This document shows positions 17,824 through 27,587 of a DNA stretch of 64,000 nucleotides, piece by piece; within the stretch, counting starts at the first letter, position 1, and the number at the start of each line of letters is the position of its first letter. The stretch is from CAVQCX01 sp963775335 (GTDB lineage: Bacteria > Pseudomonadota > Gammaproteobacteria > Chromatiales > Chromatiaceae): assembly GCA_963775335.1 (NCBI GenBank), contig CAVZIJ010000002.1, positions 186,001-250,000 on the forward strand, written 5' to 3'. Position numbers and translations under genes: made by a program. The notes below the pieces were generated by a model. The model had not been told where the DNA came from. It ran no database searches and saw only the letters and a program-made list of their open reading frames with translations.

Positions 17824-19281
17824 TCAGTAGGCTGCCCACAGATAAAGGAAAGCCGTGTCGTTGTCGCTGGCATTGCGTCGCGCTCCATTGTAGTTGGTCG
17901 CCCTGCCGTTGTACGTGCCGTAGGTAGTGTATTGGAGGCCCACCCGAACATATTGGATCGGTATCCAAAACAGCTCGCTCGTCCAGCCACTGACAGACGG
18001 ATCTCCCGTGAGGCTCCCGGTGACGGATCGGTCAGGCGCGAAGGTCCGCATATTGTCCACGAAGCCCGCTGTCTGATTAGCCGTATTGCGATTCCCTTCG
18101 AGGCGAAAATACGAAAAGCTCCCCCCAAATTTGGCAAGGTACGTATAGGTCAGCTTTCCACGTAGCGTCCGGGTGGTGTCTACGTCGCTGCTGTCAGGTA
18201 GTTGAAGCCCAAGAATATTGAAGAACCCGGAAGGCTGGTCGCCCATCGAGCTCGGATACCGGTGCTTGTCCTTCATGAACGTGATTTGAGCAGTCACGGT
18301 ATGTGGGTCGAGTATATATTGGTACTGTGCATCGGCACCGATATCCTGGAAGTGGTGCACCATCCAAGGCTCGGGATCGAGTGGATTGTCATAGACATCC
18401 GCCTGCATCCCTGAGGTGCCAACCATGATGTTGTGGGGCCCCCAATCCTTCGTAAGAGCTACTCTCCAATAACCGTTGGTCCCCTTGAGCTTCGTCTTAT
18501 CGGCCTTCTCTACCCCGGCGCTCATGAACGACAGCAGGTCATCCGCCGTCTTGTATCCCCCGATTTCGGCGTACAGCAACTGGTCCCAGTAGAGGTACCC
18601 GGTCACGCCCGCGATATTTCCCCCAGCGGCATATCCGCTGAACGGCGCGTTCCCGTCTATGAACTGGCTGCTCGTCGGACTGGGCACGGGCACGTATTGG
18701 TTCCAGGCCGGCGCGGTGTTCCACGGATCAGCCACCGAAGGGTTATTGTTCAGACTAATCCCGAAAATCAGGTCACCCTTTGGACCAATCAGATGGTCCG
18801 CGTAGCGGATATCCATGTTGTCCGCGCTGAAGTGACCCTCGAAGTCGTTCGCAGCGGCATTGGGTGACGTATAGAAGTTATCGTAGGTGGCTTGAATAAA
18901 GGCGCCGATGTTGTCTGTAATCTTGCCGCCCGCGAAGACACTGCCAGTGGCGAATATCGGCTGTCCGTTCTTCTGAAATTCCTGCCGCGGGTTTACGCTC
19001 TTCCTCGTATTCTTAACCTCCGAGCAGCTCGCCACGCCCATGACCGAGAACGGGATCGTGCGACTGCCGATCGTATATCCGGTCATCTTGAACATCCGAC
19101 CGTAGGGAGTCAGCTCTGGAAACTGCCCTCCGGCGTGGCAGGCCACGCAGTTTTGGCCGGTCTGCCGAGCAAATAGCGGAAGAGCCCACGCCTCGGGCGA
19201 CATGGCCCCCAAGAACAAGAATCCCAGGGCGCAAACCATCGAGATAAGGCGCGCCCTCGGAACCATAGAGACCCGATTCAT
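17824..19281 (-). CDS. Outer-membrane porin-cytochrome fusion (Cyc2-like organisation)
   Basis: A 485-residue protein with a signal peptide (MVCALGFLFLGAMSPEAWA) and, right after the mature N-terminus, one heme c motif CVACH (about 45-49) in the context ARQTGQNC, followed by FPELTPYGRMFKMTGY. The remaining about 400 residues show alternating polar/hydrophobic strands, many Gly/Tyr/Asn residues and a final aromatic (LWAAY), as expected for an outer-membrane beta barrel. The layout, N-terminal monoheme plus barrel, is that of Cyc2-type proteins, but the sequence belongs to a different or distant branch. The start at 19281 has a GGAGGGG Shine-Dalgarno 4 bp upstream. Electron transfer across the outer membrane is inference from the architecture. 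Confidence 0.8.
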   Translation of the reverse strand: MNRVSMVPRARLISMVCALGFLFLGAMSPEAWALPLFARQTGQNCVACHAGGQFPELTPYGRMFKMTGYTIGSRTIPFSVMGVASCSEVKNTRKSVNPRQEFQKNGQPIFATGSVFAGGKITDNIGAFIQATYDNFYTSPNAAANDFEGHFSADNMDIRYADHLIGPKGDLIFGISLNNNPSVADPWNTAPAWNQYVPVPSPTSSQFIDGNAPFSGYAAGGNIAGVTGYLYWDQLLYAEIGGYKTADDLLSFMSAGVEKADKTKLKGTNGYWRVALTKDWGPHNIMVGTSGMQADVYDNPLDPEPWMVHHFQDIGADAQYQYILDPHTVTAQITFMKDKHRYPSSMGDQPSGFFNILGLQLPDSSDVDTTRTLRGKLTYTYLAKFGGSFSYFRLEGNRNTANQTAGFVDNMRTFAPDRSVTGSLTGDPSVSGWTSELFWIPIQYVRVGLQYTTYGTYNGRATNYNGARRNASDNDTAFLYLWAAY

Positions 19282-19458
19282 TACCCCTCCAGAGACCGCA
19301 GCCGGCATCCCTGTCGACGTGCAATCAAGTTGACCTAGGTCAGTGCTTCTCTCTTGACCAATAAATGTCGATATTTCGGCATGCTCCCCCGACTCCTCGA
19401 TGAAAGACGGAGCAAGGAAACATGCCGCCTAGCGGCCGACAACGCCCGCGGCCGTGCC

Positions 19459-19992
19459 TTAGCCGCCGGTGGTCGGAAAATGGTTCGCGATAAAGGCTGC
19501 GACTGCCCCGCTCAGGATCGGCCGATTGCTCAGGTCCGGCAACATCGGCAGATTGCTCAGGAGCCCCTCGTGATCATTGTTGTTGTGCTGCGCGAGATAG
19601 ATTCCTGCGCCGACCGCAAGGGCGATCGGCACCGCATAGGTCCAGTCGATGCTGCTTTCGGTGGAGCTCGAGCCGTTAGCGTGGTAAACAGTGTGCTTTT
19701 GCAGCGTGTTCACCCCGTGGAAGCTCACCGCTCCAATGTCGCCATCACGAAACTGCACATCGACAAGCGGCGGTACACCGCCCTGAAACAGCGCCACGCC
19801 CGGTTGCAAAGGATTGGCCTTGTGAAGCTGCCCGAGGGCCAGCCCGAAAGTAGGCGCTCGCTCGGCCCGCGTGTCACCGCTGAAGGGAATCGAAAGATAC
19901 GCGGTCGGAGTCGTTTCGATGTCCCAGGCAAAAACCTGAGCGGAGCACGCCACTCCAAACGCCGCAGAGGCAGTGATTAACTTCTGTTTCAT
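19459..19992 (-). CDS. Exported hypothetical protein, 177 aa
   Basis: The N-terminus is a signal peptide (LITASAAFGVACSAQVFA, cleaved before WDIETT). The mature part is mostly beta-like with one later hydrophobic stretch (YAVPIALAVGAGIYLAQ), and the C-terminus is polar. No domain is recognised. A good AGAGGT site precedes the ATG. It lies upstream of the porin-cytochrome on the same strand with about 180 bp between them, so joint transcription is possible but unproven. Confidence 0.7.
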   Translation of the reverse strand: MKQKLITASAAFGVACSAQVFAWDIETTPTAYLSIPFSGDTRAERAPTFGLALGQLHKANPLQPGVALFQGGVPPLVDVQFRDGDIGAVSFHGVNTLQKHTVYHANGSSSTESSIDWTYAVPIALAVGAGIYLAQHNNNDHEGLLSNLPMLPDLSNRPILSGAVAAFIANHFPTTGG

Positions 19993-20600
19993 CGAACACC
20001 TCTTTCGTAGCTGCTTGACGACGGCGCAATTCTACTCACGGCGACGTTTGCGCGCCAGCGGTTAGATCGCTTTGCGCGCCGCACAGGGAGCTCCTCGCCT
20101 CCAAAATATGTGGGACCTGGCGGGACATTGTAAAGGATGGGTAACGCTGCCGTTAGGCTATTGTAAAGGCGCGCCGTTAGAGGTCTGTCGTCGGGCCCGA
20201 AAGAGCCGGCCGCACGGACTTTTCGACAGGTCATGCGTAGGCCGCTTCTAGGCGATAACTCGTAGAACGCAATTTTTGATTCGAACGCAGATTCGCAGGG
20301 ATTTTCAATATGGCCAGTGTCGACCAGGGAAACGAGGATTTTTGCGCCCGGTTAGCGCCATCAAGACAAATGTGCATTCGATAGCTTTCATCGAGATCCA
20401 GCAGCGTTGTCAGACGCTTTCGGCGCGCGTGTTCGCAGCCAATTGCGGACTGTTCCCAGTACCTTGAAGACCCTGGAGCCTAGGGATCGTCGAATGGCTC
20501 GTCTTTTTGGCAGCGAAGACCGCGCCCGAAATATGTGTTGCCTAAGGAATGCTCGCCTATCCTGAGGGGCCGCTAGCGTTCCATAAAGGACAACACATCG
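19993..20600. other. Intergenic region, 608 bp
   Basis: No supported gene. The sequence is less GC-rich than the flanking core genes and sits between divergently transcribed units, so promoters for both are expected. No boxes were assigned. Confidence 0.45.
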
Positions 20601-20804
20601 ATGAAGCGCTTCCTTCTCTTCAAAGACGAGCCCCGTTCCGCACTGGAGGGCGGAGTATTCTCCCCGCGCCATAGCGTTCGCGGGGTCCCAAACTTCGACG
20701 AAGCGCCGGTTCCTGTGGCCCTTTCTCGCACTTTGGGCAACGATATTCTCTGCTTTCGACCAGCTGGCCTGACCCGCAAAAAGAGCCGAGCATGTGCGGC
20801 ATAG
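20601..20804 (+). CDS. Possible small protein overlapping the asparagine synthase start
   Basis: A 67-residue open frame (starts MKRFLLFKDEP) with an AAAGGA site 10 bp upstream. Its stop overlaps the asparagine synthase start by 13 bp, which would allow translational coupling. No domain or homolog is recognised. It could be chance, but the position and ribosome site make it worth listing. Confidence 0.35.
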   Translation: MKRFLLFKDEPRSALEGGVFSPRHSVRGVPNFDEAPVPVALSRTLGNDILCFRPAGLTRKKSRACAA

Positions 20805-22610
20805 CCGGAATAGTCATGCGTGAGCGCCCCGCGGGACGCCGTGACCTCCGCTCGCTTGCGAGCGCCCTGAGTCATCGCGGACCCGATGACGTTGGTCTGT
20901 ATCTCGACGGCCGGGTCGGCCTCGCCCATACCCGCCTGTCTATCATCGATCTTGCCGGTGGACATCAACCTTTGATCTCTGCCGACGGGGGTATCGCGCT
21001 CGTCGCCAACGGAGAGATCTACAATTACGTCGAGCTCGCCGCTCTTCTTCGTGACCGGGGAGCGGTGTTCGCCGCCGGCACAGACAGCGAAACCATTCTT
21101 CACGCATATGCCGAATGGGGCGACGAGCTCGTCGCGCGTCTTCACGGAATGTTTGCTTTCGCGTTGTATGACCGAGTGCGTAGGAGGCTGCTGCTCGCGC
21201 GCGACCGCCTCGGTATAAAGCCGCTGTATTATGCAACGACAGCGGACGGCATCGTATTCGCATCAGAGATCAAGGGCGTACTGGCAATTTTGCCCAAACC
21301 GCCTGAGATCAACCCTACAGCTCTTCGCCAATATCTGGAAAATCAGTTCAGCAGCGGGGAGGAAACCATTTTCAGAGGGATTATGCGCCTTCCTCCAGCT
21401 ACTGTGCTGGAGATCGATAGCGAGCTGAACCTGAAATACCGGAGATACTGGTCACCCTTCTTCGCAGCGAGGATCGAGCGTAGCTACCACGAAGCGTCGG
21501 CCGAGCTTGACATTCTGGTGGAAAGGGTCATGAGAGAGCATATGCGCTCCGATGTTCCGTACGGCCTGTTTCTATCCGGCGGGCTCGACTCGGCGGTCGT
21601 TCTGGCCATGCTCAAGCGCTTCCGAGATGGCCCATTGAGGAGTTTTTCCGTTGGTTACGCCGATGTATCCATACCGGGAGAGCTCGGCGAGGCGGAGCGC
21701 ATCGCCAAGATGTTCGGTACTGACCATACCTCTATCACTCTCGACGGCGAGAGCGTGCTTCGAACGTCTTCCCCACACGGTCTGGGCAGGCGACGACCTG
21801 ATACGGGATTACGCGTGCCTGCCTGTCTCGATCCTGGCCGAGCGCGCGAGTGCCGAGGTCAAAGTGGTCTTTAGCGGCGAGGGCGGCGATGAGGTGTTCG
21901 CCGGCTATGGCCGGTACCGAAAGACGTCGTTGCAGCGTATGCTCGCCAATCTTATTGCCCCGGGGTCCGGCGGATTCAGAACGCGCGGACAGCTGCGTCG
22001 AAGATGGCGACAGCGCCTTTACCAATCTCGCCTTGCATTCGCGTCAGCGGCTCAGCGCTCACCGTTTGTTGCAGCCTGGCAGGCTACTCCCGCAGACTGG
22101 ACCGATCTTCAACGCGCCCAGTATACGGATATTGCAACGGAGTTGCCGGACGACCTGTTGGTCAAAGTCGACAGAATGCTGATGGCATTCGGTGTCGAGG
22201 GACGCGTGCCTTTTTTGGATCACCGCATCGTCGAGCTCGGTCTGTCGCTGCCTGACGAGATGAAGGTGAATGGAAGGTGCGGAAAGGTGTTTCTCAGGAG
22301 GTGGGCGGAGCGATACTTGCCGCGAGACCATATCTATCGGAGCAAGCGTGGCTTTCATGTTCCGGTTGGGGAATGGCTAAAGGATACGTTTCTCGAGCGC
22401 CTCGCGGCGAAGCTTGTCGCGAACCCTGCAGTGCGCGAATGGTTCAATCCGGCAGGGGTCAGCGCGCTTTTGGCACGCCATCGATCCCACCAGGACAGGG
22501 CGGGGGAGATCTGGAGCCTGCTGCAGTTTGCGATCTGGCATCGGCTGTTTGTCGAGCGGCCGGGCATTCGGCCGGGACCCGACGAGAACCCATTGGAATG
22601 GATCAGCTGA
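20792..22610 (+). pseudogene. asnB: Asparagine synthase (glutamine-hydrolysing), frameshifted
   Basis: The N-terminal class II amidotransferase domain starts with the nucleophile Cys2 (MCGIAGIV) and continues with SHRGPDD, LAHTRLSIIDL and NGEIYNY. The synthetase domain has the PP-loop SGGLDS at about residues 262-267. Frame 1 runs to a stop at 21874, but after SVL (about 21757-21760) homologous sequence continues one frame over: FERLPHTVWAGDD, then FSGEGGDEVFAGYGRY and DHRIVELGLSLP, ending at 22610. One surplus base in GTGCTTCGAA explains this. Without the shift the protein would be about 606 residues, a normal length. Such AsnB proteins in glycan clusters often amidate sugars or peptides rather than make asparagine. 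A sequencing error is as likely as decay. Confidence 0.85.
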
Positions 22611-22702
22611 AGTAAAGCCACTATCTCACCGGGACGCCGCTAGAGCTGTGATGGGTGCGGCGGTTGAGCGCGTGCGGTCGTCGTGGGGGAGGGCGATCTC
22701 CT

Positions 22703-24055
22703 TCAGTGGCCAACCGCGGTTGGAACCGGGAATACGGCCGTCTTGAAGCCGGCGGCGGGCCGAGGGGAGATGTGGGCCGGGGCCAAAGGCTGACGGAACC
22801 AGGACTCGATGGCGGCGACGGCAGTTTTCACCCCGTTCTCGGTGCGCATCGCCGCCGCGACCTCGGCGGCGCGCTCGCGGAACCGGGGGTCCGCCTGGAC
22901 CGAGCGAATCTCCTGCGCCAATTTTTCCACTTTCAGTTTCCGGCGCAGCAATGGCCGTCGGGCCAACCCGAGCTCGCACAGGCGGATGGCCCATACGATC
23001 TGATCGAGCCAATGGACAACCACAACCGAGGGACAGCCGGCCCGCACCGCAGTGTGGGTGGTTCCCGCCCCGCCGTGATGCACCACCAGCGAGCAGTGTG
23101 GAAATAGCGCGCCGTGCGGTCCCTGTTCCAGACGGTAGATATCCGGGTGGCTCGGGATGTCGCCGAGCGTCGACCAGGGGGCCTGGACAATCGCACGGCA
23201 ACCCGCCCGGCGGACCGCGTCGACCAGCAGCCGCGTGGTCTCGGCGACCGTGCCGAAAGAGGATTCCACGCCGTTGGGGCTGCCGAAACCCAGGAACACC
23301 GGCGCCTCCCCGGCCTGCAGAAACGCGCTGAGGTCCGCAGGCAGCTGCCAGCTTTCCAGGTGCATGGGAACCTCGAGGAAACCGCAAACCTGGTGTAGCG
23401 GACTCCAATCCCGGGGGGGCGCTCCGAGCGCCGGGCTGTAGGCGTGCAGGTGTGGGTGGCGCGGAACGGGGCCATCCAAGGCGTGGGCTATCGGCGGCAG
23501 CCCTTCCTTGTGCCGCAGCTTGTTGAACCGCGCCTTCAACACCCGATCGACCATCAGCTGGGCACCCTTCCACATCAGGGGATTCAGCCAGGGACCGAGA
23601 TTGGGAAAGCCGCCGGGGGCCGAGAAACGCGAGGTCGCCGCATTCGTTTGCAGCATGACCCCTGCGTACGGCACCCCTTTCTTCTCCGCAGCCACCTGCA
23701 GATGGTGGACGAGACCGTGGCCAACCACCGCGTCGTTGCTCTCGCACAGCGCGCAGGAGGCTTGGTAGATCTCCTCGTCCAAGGGGTCCAGGCAGTTGGC
23801 CATCACCAGCTCCCACTGGCGTAGCGGGTTCATGCTGCGCACGATCCGCGAGCGCAAACCCTCATCGCCCGGGTCGACGTGTCCCACCTGGATGATCCGG
23901 AACCCTCCCAGGCGTGCCCATTCGTCGTACTGCTTGTTGTCCACGTCCGTGTAAGCCAGAGTGACTTCGTGCCCCGCCGCGCTGAGCCCACCGGCCAGGG
24001 CGATGAATGGCCTGACGTCGCCCGCCGTACCCCAGGTCTGCAATCCGATCTTCAT
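22703..24055 (-). CDS. GT1-family glycosyltransferase (sterol/macrolide glucosyltransferase type)
   Basis: A 450-residue UDP-glycosyltransferase. The N-terminal domain begins MKIGLQTWGTAGDVRPF, the signature of GT28/GT1 enzymes that act on lipid or macrolide acceptors. The C-terminal nucleotide-sugar domain has HHGGAGTTHTAVRAG, then PSVVVVHWLDQ, matching the donor-binding loop. The ATG at 24055 has GGAGG 6 bp upstream; the open frame further upstream is Arg/Pro-rich and unlikely to be translated. It sits about 175 bp downstream of a GT4 gene on the same strand, and both look like parts of a glycan or glycolipid pathway. The acceptor is unknown. Confidence 0.88.
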   Translation of the reverse strand: MKIGLQTWGTAGDVRPFIALAGGLSAAGHEVTLAYTDVDNKQYDEWARLGGFRIIQVGHVDPGDEGLRSRIVRSMNPLRQWELVMANCLDPLDEEIYQASCALCESNDAVVGHGLVHHLQVAAEKKGVPYAGVMLQTNAATSRFSAPGGFPNLGPWLNPLMWKGAQLMVDRVLKARFNKLRHKEGLPPIAHALDGPVPRHPHLHAYSPALGAPPRDWSPLHQVCGFLEVPMHLESWQLPADLSAFLQAGEAPVFLGFGSPNGVESSFGTVAETTRLLVDAVRRAGCRAIVQAPWSTLGDIPSHPDIYRLEQGPHGALFPHCSLVVHHGGAGTTHTAVRAGCPSVVVVHWLDQIVWAIRLCELGLARRPLLRRKLKVEKLAQEIRSVQADPRFRERAAEVAAAMRTENGVKTAVAAIESWFRQPLAPAHISPRPAAGFKTAVFPVPTAVGH

Positions 24056-24230
24056 ACACAACCTCCGACGAAAGGGAGATGAAACGGCTCTGGAGCCCAG
24101 GCTGTCCGGTAGCGGAGGCGGGCGATTCGGCTCCCTCCGAAGCAACGGTGATGGCAATAGTTAGGGCCCTGGGCCCGCGTGGGATTGAAGTCACCCACCT
24201 GGTGGTACCGGAACATCCTGATCCCCGGCT

Positions 24231-25307
24231 TCACGGGTTCAGGCTGTCCACAAGATAGCGGTACAGCTGCCGATGCTGGTCGATGATGGCGGCCTCGCCG
24301 AAATCCCTCTCGACCCGGCGCAGCCCAGCCTCAACCATGGCCGCCCTGATCTCCGCGTCACCCATGAGCGCCGCTATTGCCTGCGCCAGCGCGGCCGGGT
24401 CTCCACAGGGCACGACCCACGCATCCTCGCCATGATGGGCGATTTCCCGCGCCCCACGAAACGCGGCGCAGATCAGCGGCTTGCCGTAGGCCCAGGCCTC
24501 CAGGATCACGTTGCCCAAGGTCTCCCCATCGTCGGAAGGAAACACCACCATGTCGGCAAGATGAAACCAGGTGGACGGGTCGTACTGCCATCCGGCCCAG
24601 TAGATGCGCTTCGCGACGCCGAGCTGCCGCGCCTGCTGCTCGAGGGGTTCGCGCAGCGCCCCATCTCCCAAGACGATGAGCCGGGGCCGCCTCCCGCCAA
24701 CCTCGCCGGGCAGCCGTCGCAACGCGTCGATGAGATGCCGATGCCCCTTGATCTCAATCAAGCGCCCAGCCGTGACGATCACCCAATCCTCGGGTCGGAT
24801 GTCCAGGCGACGACGCAGGTCCTGCAGCTGGGTCGCATCGGCCCGCGTCGCAGACTCGGCGAAATTGTAGATGTGGAAGACGCGATTCGCCGGAAGGCCC
24901 TGCTCGACCATCCAGTCGCACAACCCCTTCGTATTGCCGATCCACGCGTGGGCATGGCGGAATGGATCGACCTTGTAATACCCGCCCAGGCGTGAAACAT
25001 GCACCACTCCCCGTCCCGGCTCGACGCGGGTCAGGCGCGTCGCCCGTCCCATATAGGTCTGCACGATCGGCGCGCCCGATTGCCGGATGACCTTGGACAG
25101 GGCGGCCTTCGACAAGGGGTCCCAGACCGTATGCATGGGGACCTGGTGCAGTGGCACCTTGATCACGCCCGGGCGGGTGAGCTCGCTGCCGCAGCGCACC
25201 ACGGCCTCCATCGGCCCCCCGTGACGCGGCATCGCGGCCTGAAAACGCACGAACCAGCGCTCTGCGCCGCCCATGGTCTTGCTGCCGATGACGTGCAATG
25301 ATTTCAA
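24231..25307 (-). CDS. GT4-family glycosyltransferase
   Basis: About 358 residues with a Rossmann-type N-terminal fold starting LHVIGSKTMGGAERWF, the usual start of GT4 group 1 transferases. The C-terminal domain has VIVTAGRLIEIKGH, then VVFPSDDGETLGNVILEAWA with the EX7E-type acidic pair, and ends with a helix typical of the family. The best start is TTG at 25307 (LKSLHVIG), equivalent to the Met of homologs; no ATG fits. A MITE lies only 36 bp upstream and may supply or replace its promoter. Substrate unknown; the GT1 gene downstream suggests a shared glycan pathway. Confidence 0.85.
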   Translation of the reverse strand: MKSLHVIGSKTMGGAERWFVRFQAAMPRHGGPMEAVVRCGSELTRPGVIKVPLHQVPMHTVWDPLSKAALSKVIRQSGAPIVQTYMGRATRLTRVEPGRGVVHVSRLGGYYKVDPFRHAHAWIGNTKGLCDWMVEQGLPANRVFHIYNFAESATRADATQLQDLRRRLDIRPEDWVIVTAGRLIEIKGHRHLIDALRRLPGEVGGRRPRLIVLGDGALREPLEQQARQLGVAKRIYWAGWQYDPSTWFHLADMVVFPSDDGETLGNVILEAWAYGKPLICAAFRGAREIAHHGEDAWVVPCGDPAALAQAIAALMGDAEIRAAMVEAGLRRVERDFGEAAIIDQHRQLYRYLVDSLNP

Positions 25308-25342
25308 GCAAACGGTTCCAGCACAAAGGACTTCATGTACTA

Positions 25343-25503
25343 GGGACTGTTGACAATTGCCGCTCGCGGTCCGATTACGGCCTTTTTCCGCGCTGGCTGT
25401 GTTGCGGCTCGTCGCAATAGATCCACTATTCCTCCTCACCGCGCCTTGTCAGCACGAAACATCGCTCGCAATCGCCCTCGCTCAGACAAATGTCAACAGC
25501 CCC
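25343..25503 (+). mobile_element. MITE copy A, 161 bp
   Basis: Terminal inverted repeats of about 17 bp: GGGACTGTTGACAATTG at the left and the complement of GGGGCTGTTGACATTTG at the right. Dinucleotide TA flanks both ends (25341-25342 and 25504-25505), consistent with a TA target duplication. An inverted second copy lies at 42605-42765; by eye the two differ at about 13 positions. No transposase is encoded. It lies 36 bp upstream of the GT4 start. Confidence 0.8.
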
Positions 25504-25737
25504 TAAGGAAACGGCACCAAACGGTTCGGCGAAGGTCCCGGGGACACGGTGATCGGGACGGATTAGAAGACACTTAGGGAATCTCTGATTTATTCGCGAA
25601 ATTTCGGACCTCACTGGCTCGACATCTTTCCGGTAGGCCAGCGGCATTCCGGCGCGGGCCGGGTGGAACATAGCGGAGCAACACCGCTCGGGCGAAAGTA
25701 TAATGAGCCGATCTACCCCGATTCAGACAGGCCAGCA
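25504..25737. other. Short noncoding spacer, possible mobile-element debris
   Basis: No gene. The stretch GGGAATCTCTGATT at about 25574 resembles the ends of some insertion sequences, but no transposase or matching second end is visible. Confidence 0.35.
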
Positions 25738-26619
25738 TGCGCGCCACCGCCGTCTTCTTCCTCTACCTCCTGGTGTGCCTGATGCTGGGCGCCCTGCTTA
25801 CCTATCCCGTGATGCAGACCGGGCTCGTGCACGCCGCCCCCACCGGGTGATGGGCCGGCTGGCCGAGGTCTTCACTCTGCCCGGCCTCTGGCCCTTCCTG
25901 AAGTCGATGGGCCTCGGCCATCGCCAAGCCCTGGGCTACGGGACGGCGCGTCCGCTGTTTCTGTGTGCCCTGGGACAGGGCTGGGTCGCGGGTCTGGCGA
26001 TCCTGCTCGTGCTGGCGCTCGCGCTGCTGGCGCTCGGCGTGTGGTACCGGCCAGTCTCGGCGGCGGCTGGCCTGGGGGCCCCGCCAAAAAGATCCTTTCT
26101 GCCCTGGTTGGCGGCCTGCTCATCGGTTTTCTGGAGGAGACCTTTCTCCGTGGCGCCCTCTATGCCGCGATCCGCCGTCGGGGCGGAATCTCCTCCGCCG
26201 TCTTCTGGACGGCGTTCCTCTACGCCCTACTCCACTTCATGAAGCCTGGCTCCCTGCCTGACGAGATCGCCTTCGACTGGGCCGGTGCTTGGCGGATGTT
26301 CGCAGAGACCTTCACCAACGCCTTGCAGTGAAAGAATCTGGACTCCATGAGCGCCCTGACCCTGGCGGGCGTCTTCCTCGCACTGGTGCGGGAGCGCACC
26401 GGCCATATCGGCTGGTGCATCGGCCTGCACGCCGGCTGGGTCTTCGTCATTCAGGTAACGCGCTACCTGACGGTCGGCAACGACGCATCCCCCTACGCCT
26501 TTCTCACTGGCGGTTACGACGGGGTCATCGGCTGGCTCGCGGTAGGCTGGATCGGCGCGCTGGCGGTGGGATATTGGGGATGGCCTGGCACGGCTCTTGC
26601 GCGTACGGCCGGCCGCTGA
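25738..26619 (+). pseudogene. CPBP-family intramembrane protease, disrupted
   Basis: Homologous sequence is spread over two frames. The N-terminus (MRATAVFFLYLLVCLMLG) is in frame 1 and ends at a stop near 25848. It continues one frame over (VMGRLAEVFTL to about GVWYRP), then returns to frame 1 near 26060 (KILSALVGGLLIGFLEETFLRG). An in-frame TGA at 26329-26331 interrupts NALQ/KNLDSMSALTLAG, where the expected residue would be Trp. The Abi/CPBP active-site motifs remain legible: EETFLRG (EExxxR), LLHFMKPG and LHAGWVF. Two compensating frameshifts plus one nonsense codon indicate decay, unless base calling in this stretch is poor. An intact protein would have about 290 residues and some eight membrane helices. 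Confidence 0.75.
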
Positions 26620-27013
26620 TCCGCGAGGCTTGGGGTCAAGACAAACGTGGAGGACCCCGCAATGGGCATGTTCGCGAGGCTCCTCGCGAGCGTCTTCCAC
26701 CGGATCGTCGATGCGAGCTTCGGCTACGATTTCTTCAAAGATTGCTGATGCAGCAATGAAGCGTTCGGGTAAAGCCGACACAGAAGGCCCGCTTTCACAG
26801 GGAACACTGATTATCCGCTCGCCTGTTGTTACAACTTGATGTTGCCGGAGTAATGGCCTTCTAATCGCTAGCTGATTCCCGATGCTTATCTTGATGTTCA
26901 CGCGAATGTACACGTGATCTCCAAGAAATGATCATCTCATGGAACAGGCCTGAGGTTGGTCGATAGCGATGGAGGGAATAATTCAATGCGCGTTAATGCC
27001 CTTTCCAGTGGCG
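26620..27013. other. Spacer of about 390 bp between decayed genes
   Basis: Apart from one tiny open frame (listed separately) nothing coding is supported. The sequence becomes less GC-rich from here, which continues through the following signalling gene, and is in keeping with acquired DNA. Confidence 0.45.
26662..26748 (+). pseudogene. 28-residue open frame, possible 5' remnant of a TIR-like gene
   Basis: An ATG with a strong GGAGG 8 bp upstream opens a 28-codon frame (MGMFARLLASVF, ending GYDFFKDC). The last residues recall the beginning of TIR domains (YDFFISY-type), after which the frame stops. The rest of such a domain is not visible downstream. It is either a truncated remnant or a chance frame; low confidence. 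Confidence 0.25.
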
Positions 27014-27397
27014 ATGACCCGCGCTGTCGAGGCGGTTGATCTTTACCGCTTCTTCCACGCCGGGGAGGCCGAGACGTTGGCGTTACGCGGTGCCAAGCTG
27101 TGGCTCGACTCGGGGGAGATCGTAGCGCTCGTAGGACCTTCGGGGAGTGGCAAGTCCACACTGATCAACTGTCTCGCCGGGCTGGACGAACCGGACGGCG
27201 GCTACGTGCTGCTGCAGGGCTCGAGACTGACCCGGCGTCCCGAGGCCGAGCGCGCCCGCCGTCGGGCGGCCGACATCGGCATCCTGCTGCAGTCGGACAA
27301 TCTGTTCGAGACTCTGTCTGTGGTCGACAACATGCGGCCGCAAATGGCTCTGGCGTACCAGGCCCGCGATCTGTGGGAAAGGGTGCGACGTGCTTGA
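27014..27397 (+). pseudogene. ABC-transporter ATPase fragment (LolD/MacB type)
   Basis: Only the N-terminal half of an ATP-binding subunit is present: Walker A GPSGSGKST, the following NCLAGLDEPDGG that typifies the LolD/MacB/FtsE group, and the Q-loop region LLQSDNLF. The frame then stops after RDLWERVRRA. The signature LSGGQ, Walker B and H-loop are missing, so it cannot be a working ATPase. The next bases contain an unrelated short frame (starts VLDPERASKLAEL), suggesting a deletion junction near 27385. I chose ATG 27014; an upstream ATG at 26969 is in frame. Confidence 0.7.
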
Positions 27398-27587
27398 TCC
27401 GGAACGCGCCAGCAAGCTGGCCGAGCTCGGCGCACTACGCGCCTCCCTCTCCGCCGGATTCACCTTCAAGACTCCAACGGCCCCAACGGGTTGAGCCAAG
27501 TTATCCTGTTGATTCAAGAGTAAAATATCCTAAACAATTAAAGGGGCCAAAGGGGACAGACTCGAATCTTTTTGCTAGAGTTGGTTC

